From Chloroflexota bacterium (lineage in GTDB: Bacteria; Chloroflexota; Dehalococcoidia; GIF9; AB-539-J10): DNA of 33,749 nucleotides. The notes beneath the pieces were generated by a model that saw only the letters and a list, made by a program, of their open reading frames with translations, had not been told where the DNA came from and ran no database searches. Shown piece by piece: positions 29,170-33,749 of this stretch. The DNA lies in assembly GCA_030611015.1 (NCBI GenBank), contig JAUWQP010000008.1, forward strand, positions 1 through 33,749, written 5' to 3'. Within the stretch, counting starts at the first letter, position 1. The number at the start of each line of letters is the position of its first letter. The position numbers and the translations under genes were made by a program.

Positions 29170-29330
29170 AAGTAACAATCCCATCAAGGACTCTACAACG
29201 TGTCCGCCAAGTGGCGAAGGACAGCCATTCCCAGAATGTTAATGTGTCGGTGGCCAAGGGGGTAGCGCAGTTCGAGATATGCGAAACAAAGGAAATTATC
29301 AAGGTCAAGGATATTAAGGAGGAAAAGTGA
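29166..29330 (+). CDS. Small hypothetical protein
   Basis: A 54-aa protein starting at TTG 29166 (GGGAGG just upstream, TTGA overlap). 'KVTIPSRTLQRVRQVAKDSH' and 'VNVSVAKGVAQFEICETKEIIKVKDI' give strand-helix-strand order. Basic; could bind nucleic acid, but nothing shows this. GTGA overlap with the next gene. Confidence 0.55.
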   Translation: MKVTIPSRTLQRVRQVAKDSHSQNVNVSVAKGVAQFEICETKEIIKVKDIKEEK

Positions 29331-29965
29331 CAGAAACATTACCTGATATAAAACACATGCGCGGCGAGATCAAGGACTTTCTTACCGCTAAAGAAGCCCT
29401 AGTAGCCGCTACCATGGCTATTAAGGTGGTGGACGAAGAGACGGACGTGCAAGTCAGTAAATTCCTATCATCGGCACTAGTGCCGTTACGCAAGCAGATT
29501 GAAGCAAAGCGCCAGCAATACTCGACCTCACTACGGCGCCTGGCTACAGAATGGGACAAAGAGTTTAATCCAGCATTACAGGCGATTGACGGCTTGATCG
29601 GGTATCTCAAGCAAGCGAGGCTAGACTATAATCAAATCAAGCAAGAGGAAACCCGGTTGCTGCAAGCGGAGCTCGACCGCAAGGCCGAGGAAGACCGCAA
29701 GGCAGCCGAAGCACGCGGGGAGTTATCACAAATCCCTGAAGACGTGGCGGCCCTGGCCCCTGCTGTCCAAACCACAATCAAGACCGCAAACGGTAGTACC
29801 TCTATCGCGAAGCATCCGTACCTGGACATATACGATGAAGCCAAGCTACCGCGTCAATACCTAATCCCAGACAAGGGCAAAATATGGGAAGACGTCAAGG
29901 CAGGGATAGAAGTCCCTGGTGCTAAACTGGCCTATCGGGAACAGGTTAGTGTAAGGGCAAAATGA
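29327..29965 (+). CDS. Coiled-coil phage protein of the recombination region
   Basis: A 212-aa protein starting with GTG. Residues 40-130 are long helices ('PLRKQIEAKRQQYSTSLRRLATEWDKEFNPALQ', 'LLQAELDRKAEEDRKAAEARGEL'). The C-terminal part ('LPRQYLIPDKGKIWEDVKAGIEVPGAKLAYREQVSV') is a pattern seen in phage proteins coded near recombination genes. It is not an enzyme I can name; an accessory in replication or recombination is inferred from its neighbours. Confidence 0.6.
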   Translation: MTETLPDIKHMRGEIKDFLTAKEALVAATMAIKVVDEETDVQVSKFLSSALVPLRKQIEAKRQQYSTSLRRLATEWDKEFNPALQAIDGLIGYLKQARLDYNQIKQEETRLLQAELDRKAEEDRKAAEARGELSQIPEDVAALAPAVQTTIKTANGSTSIAKHPYLDIYDEAKLPRQYLIPDKGKIWEDVKAGIEVPGAKLAYREQVSVRAK

Positions 29966-30720
29966 AGCCATACTATCAAGATAAGTGGGTAACAATCTAT
30001 CACGGTGATTGCAGGGAGATATTGCCAATGCTGGGAGTGTCGGAACTGAAAGACGACACCCTTTGGGGTGGGCTATGCCATGAGGGTTTGAATCCCTCCT
30101 CCCAGCACCCGCAAATAGATTTGGTATTGACTGACCCGCCGTATTCCTTGCCAGCAAGAATTTCAGGCACAAGGCAGTTGTTTTACCGTTCCCTAACAGA
30201 ATTGAGTATATTGGAATATTTCTTTAGGGATTTCTTTTCGTGGTGTAATAAAGTTGTTAAAGATTCTTCGGTTTATTATATCTTTTGTGATGGGCAGAGC
30301 TACCCCGTATTTTACTCATTGCTCTATGGCTATGTTAAGTCAGTGCGTCCTTTAATATGGGACAAGAAGACTTCAATAAATAGGTATAGTTGGCGACACC
30401 AACACGAACTAATTATTTTTGCAGAGATGGCGAATGCTCCATTGGTGAAAACTGGTGATGGAGATATATTGAGATTTAGTGCTGTCCCTGTGATGGAGAG
30501 AAGGCATCCAGCAGAGAAGCCAGTAGATTTACTGTGTAACTTGATAGCCAAAAGTGCAAAAGCGAATAGTATAATTCTTGACCCATTTATGGGCGTTGGT
30601 TCATCAATAGTAGCTACTAAGAAGCTCAATCGCAAGTCCATCGGCATAGAGATAGAGGAGAAATACTGTGAGATAGCGGCGAACAGATGTCGACAGGAAG
30701 TTATGGAGTTTACCAAATGA
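29962..30720 (+). CDS. DNA N-methyltransferase (beta-type) with an in-frame tRNA-like insert
   Basis: A 252-aa DNA methyltransferase of the N6-adenine/N4-cytosine class. Motif IV is TDPPYS (57-62), preceding motif I at ILDPFMGVGSS (205-215), then 'GIEIEEKYCEIAANR': the beta order. 'HPAEKPVDLLCNLI' is also typical. The start 'YYQDKWVTIYHGDCREILP' is normally followed within a few residues by the strand 'QIDLVLTDPPY'. Here residues 23-49 are extra, and their DNA is a tRNA-like fold (30030-30107). The insert is in frame and stop-free, so a full protein is likely. The role is protection of phage DNA or regulation. ATGA overlaps on both sides. Confidence 0.88.
   Translation: MKPYYQDKWVTIYHGDCREILPMLGVSELKDDTLWGGLCHEGLNPSSQHPQIDLVLTDPPYSLPARISGTRQLFYRSLTELSILEYFFRDFFSWCNKVVKDSSVYYIFCDGQSYPVFYSLLYGYVKSVRPLIWDKKTSINRYSWRHQHELIIFAEMANAPLVKTGDGDILRFSAVPVMERRHPAEKPVDLLCNLIAKSAKANSIILDPFMGVGSSIVATKKLNRKSIGIEIEEKYCEIAANRCRQEVMEFTK
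30030..30107 (+). ncRNA. Class II (Leu-type) tRNA-like element without an anticodon, inside a methyltransferase gene
   Basis: Acceptor: 30030-30037 pairs with 30099-30106 (8 bp). U8 and G9 at 30038-30039. D arm: 30040-30042 with 30054-30056, loop GAACTGAAAGA. Anticodon-type arm: CACCC (30057-30061) with GGGTG (30066-30070), but only a 4-base loop, TTTG. Variable arm: GGC-TAT-GCC (30071-30079). T arm: GAGGG (30082-30086) with CCCTC (30094-30098), loop TTTGAAT. Discriminator A107 followed by CCC. Tertiary pairs are all possible: 8-14, 15-48, 18-55, 54-58, and A19-U56 replacing the usual G19-C56. It cannot decode. A73 and the long variable arm fit leucine identity. Confidence 0.78.
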
Positions 30721-31340
30721 AACTTACTCTGATAGAACGAGACGGCCAACACTTCTATGAAGATGGCAAGGGCCTTTCCCTGTTGTCGGTGTCAACGATC
30801 CTGAGAGTCCTAAATCCCTACGCGGGTATTCCTAAGAGTATCCTAGAGGACTCTGCCGATATAGGGAAACAGGTACACAGTATCATCAGACGGCTAATCG
30901 AGGGCGATTATATCCATGAATGGTATTGCCTCGATATACGTGTCCGCAACGCCGTATCGGCTTATGATAGATGGCGCCAAGAGGCCGATTATAAGCCACG
31001 CCGGGCAGAAACTATCGTAGCGAACCTGGACGATGGTTATGCCGGCACAGAAGACAACAATGGCGATATCCCCGATGGTCAGATTATAGTCGAATGCAAG
31101 ACTGGGGAAATGATGCAGTTGCACGTCTTTCAACTCGCCGCATACTACGTGGCCCATTGCAAAACGTTTCCTCAAGAGAAACTCGTTGGGGGCTGCCTTG
31201 TCTACCTTAACAAAGCGACAGGCAGGCCCCATCCATACCTATTAAGCACCAGTGCCCTAGAATTATATTTCAAGGGCTTCCTGGCACTTATGATATTAAA
31301 TGACCAAATAGACGTAATGAAAAAGGAGGAATTGCTATGA
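30717..31340 (+). CDS. PD-(D/E)XK exonuclease (RecB/Cas4/YqaJ-like)
   Basis: A 207-aa nuclease from ATG 30717 (ATGA overlap with the methyltransferase). 'DIGKQVHSIIRRLIEG' (helix with His54), 'GYAGTEDNNGDIPDGQIIVECKTG' with the metal ligands at Asp113-Asp117 area and Glu126-x-Lys128, and 'MQLHVFQLAAY' with Gln139. This is the PDDEXK_1 layout. It is followed by a probable annealing protein, the usual partner in phage two-component recombination. Confidence 0.78.
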   Translation: MKLTLIERDGQHFYEDGKGLSLLSVSTILRVLNPYAGIPKSILEDSADIGKQVHSIIRRLIEGDYIHEWYCLDIRVRNAVSAYDRWRQEADYKPRRAETIVANLDDGYAGTEDNNGDIPDGQIIVECKTGEMMQLHVFQLAAYYVAHCKTFPQEKLVGGCLVYLNKATGRPHPYLLSTSALELYFKGFLALMILNDQIDVMKKEELL

Positions 31341-32323
31341 ATGGAGAAGAAACCGGAATGACGAGAGCACCTTTGGAAATAGCCAGTTTCGAAGAACTGA
31401 AGCTACAGACACAAAAGTTAGACCAATTCTACAAGTCTCTTATGGTACCAGGCACAGATTATGGAGTAATACCGGGGACAAAGAAACCCACGCTACTAAA
31501 ACCCGGGGCTGAATTGCTGCGTATATGGACTGGCTTGACTCCCGAATTCGAGGTAGATAGTACAGGCACAGACCTAGAGCGCGGCATCTTTGCTTACCAA
31601 GTCAAGTGTTCCCTTTATAATAAAGAGGGCCGATTGATAGGGCAGGGCGTGGGCTATTGCAGCTCGCTGGAGAGCAAATATCGGTATCGCTGGGTGAATG
31701 GACGTGACTTACCGCCCGGGACTGATAAGGCAAGCCTAGTAGTCCAGGAACGCACAAGCCGACAGACAGGCGGCAAGTGGCAAGTGTACCGGGTCGAAAA
31801 CGACAATCCACAGGATCAGGCGAACACCGTCTTGAAGATAGCAAAAAAGCGGTCATTCGTTGATGGCATATTGACTGTCACCGGCGCCGGTCGCATCTTT
31901 ACGCAAGACCTTGAAGATATGGTAGATGATGCCGGCCTAACACAAGGCCCGCCGGACCCACAGGGTAAAACCACGTCGAAGACACAAGGCAAGGTTAAAG
32001 ACCAAGCCGTAGGTAAGAAGACTTCAAGTAAGGCAGAAGACCAGCCACCAGCGGAAAACAAGGAAACCGCTATAACCACTGGTGAGATAGAGGGTAATGT
32101 AGTGCCAACTGAAAGTGATGATGAGCAGAAAAAGAAATTAGCCCAGAAGCAGGCGGCGATAAAGAACCTGGCCGATATGTATTCAGCCTGTTTTAATGAC
32201 TTCCAGATGCAGCCAGCCCAGGTCATGGCGGAGCTCAATGTCAAATCGAATATTGAAATCAAAGAGACACCGGCGGAATGCTATGCCAGGATCGCCAGCG
32301 TGATGAAAGTAAGTGACCAATAG
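31337..32323 (+). CDS. Probable recombination/annealing protein of unnamed phage family
   Basis: A 328-aa protein. Residues 20-190 are conserved-looking: 'KLDQFYKSLMVPGTDYGVIPGTKKPTLLKPGAELLRIWTGL', 'GQGVGYCSSLESKYRYRWV', 'ANTVLKIAKKRSFVDGILTVTGAGRIFTQDLED'. I have seen this pattern next to exonuclease genes in phages, and annealing (RecT/Rad52-like) activity is inferred from that. Residues 195-255 are a low-complexity linker (Lys, Thr, Gln, Glu). The C-terminal 70 residues form a small helical domain. AAAAGGAGG precedes its ATG. Confidence 0.6.
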   Translation: MNGEETGMTRAPLEIASFEELKLQTQKLDQFYKSLMVPGTDYGVIPGTKKPTLLKPGAELLRIWTGLTPEFEVDSTGTDLERGIFAYQVKCSLYNKEGRLIGQGVGYCSSLESKYRYRWVNGRDLPPGTDKASLVVQERTSRQTGGKWQVYRVENDNPQDQANTVLKIAKKRSFVDGILTVTGAGRIFTQDLEDMVDDAGLTQGPPDPQGKTTSKTQGKVKDQAVGKKTSSKAEDQPPAENKETAITTGEIEGNVVPTESDDEQKKKLAQKQAAIKNLADMYSACFNDFQMQPAQVMAELNVKSNIEIKETPAECYARIASVMKVSDQ

Positions 32324-32346
32324 CGGGGATAAACCCCGCTTTATTA
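32322..32346 (+). terminator. Intrinsic terminator after the annealing-protein gene
   Basis: AGCGGGG (32322-32328) pairs with CCCCGCT (32334-32340) around ATAAA, followed by TTATTA. It starts within the stop codon of the gene. It is the clearest rho-independent terminator in the window and isolates the methyltransferase remnant and the genes to its right. Confidence 0.75.
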
Positions 32347-32355
32347 GGATATGAG

Positions 32356-32499
32356 ATGGGCTGGTATCAAATAATTCAAGGCGATGCTAGGGATTTGCAA
32401 GCTTGCTGGGGTGGCGAGATAAAAACGTCTGTAGGCTCTGCCCGCTTGGGTTGTAATAAAACCCTGCCCCAGCAGGTTGACACAATAAGGAGGAGTTAA
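32356..32499 (+). pseudogene. DNA methyltransferase N-terminal remnant carrying a second tRNA-like element
   Basis: A 47-codon frame. Its start, WYQIIQGDARDL, is the typical beginning of phage beta-type DNA methyltransferases. After 'QAC' comes an element with the TGCTGGG/CCCAGCA ends, then 'QQVDTI', which lines up with 'QIDLVL' after the element in the intact gene at 29962. The sequence then stops before the DPPY motif, so the catalytic part is missing. It may be a relic of a paralogue whose RNA element has been kept, or it may still give a small peptide. Confidence 0.5.
32404..32474 (+). ncRNA. Second, degraded tRNA-like element
   Basis: TGCTGGGG (32404-32411) pairs with CCCCAGCA (32467-32474), 8 bp. 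TG follows (U8, G9). A weak D arm pairs 32413-32416 with 32426-32429 (one G-U). GGC-TCT-GCC (32434-32442) copies the variable arm of the first element. GGGTT (32448-32452) pairs with AACCC (32460-32464) around 7 bases, as a T arm, though the loop GTAATAA is not T-loop-like. The anticodon arm is missing entirely. It sits between a terminator and the ribosome site of 32499. Confidence 0.45.
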
Positions 32500-32684
32500 T
32501 GAATCAGAGCTTGTTTGAATTAAAAGAAGTGCATCCTAAATGTGGCTCTCATTATGAGATGCAGTTTGGCCATGCCTTTATTGTCTGTTGCCCTAAATGT
32601 GACAAATATTGGAACCCTTGTGAGAGTGCTTTAAAGCAATATCGGCAATGGTGCGAAATACCCTTGCAGGAGATACCAAAATGA
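32499..32684 (+). CDS. Small cysteine-rich (zinc-ribbon-like) protein
   Basis: A 61-aa protein with AAGGAGGAG before its ATG, which shares TAATG with the methyltransferase remnant. 'HPKCGSHYEMQ..HAFIVCCPKCDKYW..CESAL' gives CxxH and CCxxC knuckles like a zinc ribbon. ATGA overlap with the next gene. Function unknown. Confidence 0.6.
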   Translation: MNQSLFELKEVHPKCGSHYEMQFGHAFIVCCPKCDKYWNPCESALKQYRQWCEIPLQEIPK

Positions 32685-32908
32685 TATTAATTATATTCAA
32701 CCCAAAAACCTTGCCCGAACTTCCAAGAGATAGAGAGGATTTCAATCGCAAGATAATTATTAAGGGTGGTTTTCGGCATACACATGTTGAACCAGTCAAA
32801 GGACAAAAGATGTTTGAGATTGAGAATGATACTGAAGTTGGCAAAGTGAGTTTGTATCTGAATGAATATGAACTGCAACGGTTAAGGCAGGAGATGCCAA
32901 TGCCCTAA
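32681..32908 (+). CDS. Small hypothetical protein
   Basis: A 75-aa protein from the overlapping ATG 32681 ('MILIIFNPKTLPELPRDRED', 'FNRKIIIKGGFRHTHVEP', 'VGKVSLYLNEYELQRLRQEM'). Beta strands then a final helix. It is coupled to the cysteine-rich protein. No family recognised. Confidence 0.55.
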   Translation: MILIIFNPKTLPELPRDREDFNRKIIIKGGFRHTHVEPVKGQKMFEIENDTEVGKVSLYLNEYELQRLRQEMPMP

Positions 32909-32924
32909 GAAATAAAAAGGAGAA

Positions 32925-33071
32925 ATGATGCAAAACAGATACGAAATGACGATGGGATTAAAACCCCACAAAGAGAGGCAAAACACTGAGCGGTGTATCC
33001 GGAACCCATGGAAGCGGAACTGCTCAGACTCACACAAGGGCTATATTCTGGGTAGAAAAGACATTTCGTGA
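32925..33071 (+). CDS. Small basic hypothetical protein
   Basis: A 48-aa protein with AAAAGGAGAA before ATG ATG (32925/32928): 'QNRYEMTMGLKPHKERQNTE' and 'CIRNPWKRNCSDSHKGYILG'. It ends in GTGA overlap with a possible start of the next gene. Many Arg, Lys, Asn and His residues; could be a nucleic-acid-binding peptide or chance reading frame. Confidence 0.4.
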   Translation: MMQNRYEMTMGLKPHKERQNTERCIRNPWKRNCSDSHKGYILGRKDIS

Positions 33072-33094
33072 AGAATGTGAAAAGGAGGCCAAAA

Positions 33095-33277
33095 ATGACA
33101 CTCACAAAAGCAATCGAAATCCTAGAGACGGAACAAAGGTGTTTAGAATTCAAGGGAGCAACTGACCGCAGAGATGCCAACAAGCTAGGCATCGAAGCCC
33201 TGAAACGCATCTATAATAACCGAGCTTCGCTTCCTGGCTCAAACTTCATACCCCTACTGGGCGAGTCAAAGGAATAA
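33095..33277 (+). CDS. Small 'KLGIEALK' module protein
   Basis: A 60-aa protein starting after AAAGGAGG: 'MTLTKAIEILETEQRCLEFK' then 'DANKLGIEALKRIYNNR'. This short helical type is widespread in phages without known function. It matches the first 38 residues of the chimeric radical-SAM-like protein at 2433, including 18 identical bases (2526-2543 and 33188-33205). A GTG start at 33068 is possible but lacks a good ribosome site. Confidence 0.65.
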   Translation: MTLTKAIEILETEQRCLEFKGATDRRDANKLGIEALKRIYNNRASLPGSNFIPLLGESKE

Positions 33278-33308
33278 ACATTCTACGAAGAATATAAAAG
33301 GAGGGGAC

Positions 33309-33626
33309 ATGAATAAATGCCCAAAATGCGGTAGCACAAGGGTCAGGATAGACTATCCGGAGATTACTTGCATGGCGTGTGGCTGGAGTGAGCCATTGAT
33401 AGACTATCCTATTTCCTATCAGGAACACAGGGTATACTCTAAGACCTTCAATAATATTGATTTAGTGCCTGAAGAACCACCCAAACCTGCTGAACGGGAA
33501 TTTCGATGGGATTATTATGATGTAGATGACAGAATAGGTAAACTTCGGCGCCAGGTAAACATGCTAATGGGTCAATCGGTATACCGACAGCAGAAGCAAT
33601 CCGGACTTCCAAGGATCGATGTATGA
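33309..33626 (+). CDS. Zinc-ribbon protein upstream of the replication ATPase
   Basis: A 105-aa protein. Residues 4-26 are a zinc ribbon (CPKC at 4-7, CMAC at 21-24 followed by GW). The rest is charged and helical ('AEREFRWDYYDVDDRIGKLRRQVNMLMGQSVYRQQKQ'). Its stop overlaps the ATG of the ATPase (position 15 on the circle), so the two are co-translated. It may load or regulate the ATPase; this is inferred from coupling only. Confidence 0.65.
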   Translation: MNKCPKCGSTRVRIDYPEITCMACGWSEPLIDYPISYQEHRVYSKTFNNIDLVPEEPPKPAEREFRWDYYDVDDRIGKLRRQVNMLMGQSVYRQQKQSGLPRIDV

Positions 33627-33749
33627 AGCCCAAAGTCGTGGAGCGGATCGATGGCTACGATATTGTTTGGGAGACTGAGCAAATCACGATATCCGTTACC
33701 CGGTTACACCAGCATATATCTGATGGCCGGGTAACAGGGGAAATACTAA
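33609..33749. repeat. Terminal redundancy, right copy
   Basis: Identical to 1-141. It contains the start of the ATPase gene a second time and should be trimmed when the genome is circularised. Confidence 0.93.
33623..33749 (+). CDS. Replication ATPase, duplicated 5' fragment (assembly overlap)
   Basis: The first 42 codons of the gene at 15-1241, repeated because the window closes a circle. It is not a second gene. Its presence shows that the ATPase is co-transcribed with the zinc-ribbon gene at 33309. Confidence 0.9.
   Translation, partial: MKPKVVERIDGYDIVWETEQITISVTRLHQHISDGRVTGEIL

Noticed and set aside
30057-30074. A 7-base anticodon loop reading GGG (proline) in the tRNA-like element
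   Set aside because: It requires a stem with a C-C mismatch and a terminal G-U, whereas the 5-bp perfect stem with a 4-base loop is much better; a decoding tRNA is therefore unlikely.
30028-30110. Group I intron or intein in the methyltransferase
   Set aside because: The extra segment is only about 80 bases, with no splice motifs and no stop; the tRNA-like fold accounts for it fully.

Overview
The window is one complete tailed-phage genome of the siphovirus type, assembled as a circle. The last 141 bases (33609-33749) repeat the first 141 exactly, so the unit is 33,608 bp. The gene at the right edge (33309-33626) runs by a 4-base overlap into the replication gene at position 15. Every supported gene is on the + strand, packed with ATGA/GTGA/TTGA overlaps and good Shine-Dalgarno sites, as in a bacterial virus. 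I see no integrase, CI-type repressor or recognisable endolysin. The host cannot be read from the sequence. The protein style (FN3 'tGGENad.RGF' domains, the prohead-protease PNEHACRL domain) and the missing endolysin would fit an uncultured anaerobe with little or no peptidoglycan, such as a Dehalococcoidia-type Chloroflexota, but this is a guess.

Layout. 1-3.3 kb: RepA-like ATPase, a dense cluster of TGTAAG repeats (candidate origin/operator), a VRR-NUC nuclease, a structured non-coding element, a chimeric radical-SAM-like protein and a small RHH-like protein. 3.3-9.6 kb: DNA packaging and head (TerS, TerL, portal fused to a MuF domain, S78 prohead protease, HK97 capsid). 9.6-14.4 kb: decoration-like protein, connectors, head closure, gp10-like protein, an inserted HNH endonuclease, tail terminator. 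14.4-26.7 kb: tail tube with an inserted domain, tail chaperones with a -1 frameshift site, tape measure, Dit, accessory tail proteins, a CxxCxxCC protein, and a host-recognition protein broken into three frames with a 29-copy repeat. 26.7-27.7 kb: small membrane proteins (holin candidates). 27.7-33.6 kb: early/replication region with zinc ribbons, an HNH-HTH protein, DNA methyltransferase, PD-(D/E)XK nuclease, probable annealing protein and small unknown genes.

The most unusual item is at 30030-30107. A complete class II (leucine-type) tRNA-like fold lies in frame inside the DNA methyltransferase gene, exactly between its 'GDCREILP' start and the strand leading to DPPY. All stems pair and the tertiary contacts are kept, including a compensated 19-56 pair. 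The anticodon loop, however, is cut to four bases, so it cannot decode. A second, more degraded element with the same TGCTGGG/CCCAGCA ends lies at the same relative place in a methyltransferase remnant at 32356-32499. A third, unrelated structured RNA candidate is at 2306-2405.

How the parts work together: the ATPase, nucleases and annealing protein would replicate and recombine the DNA, and the methyltransferase would modify it. TerS/TerL package it through the portal into a protease-matured HK97 head. A flexible tail of roughly 100 nm (from the 673-residue tape measure) ends in a repeat-rich receptor-binding complex. No instrument or database was used; all family names come from reading motifs.
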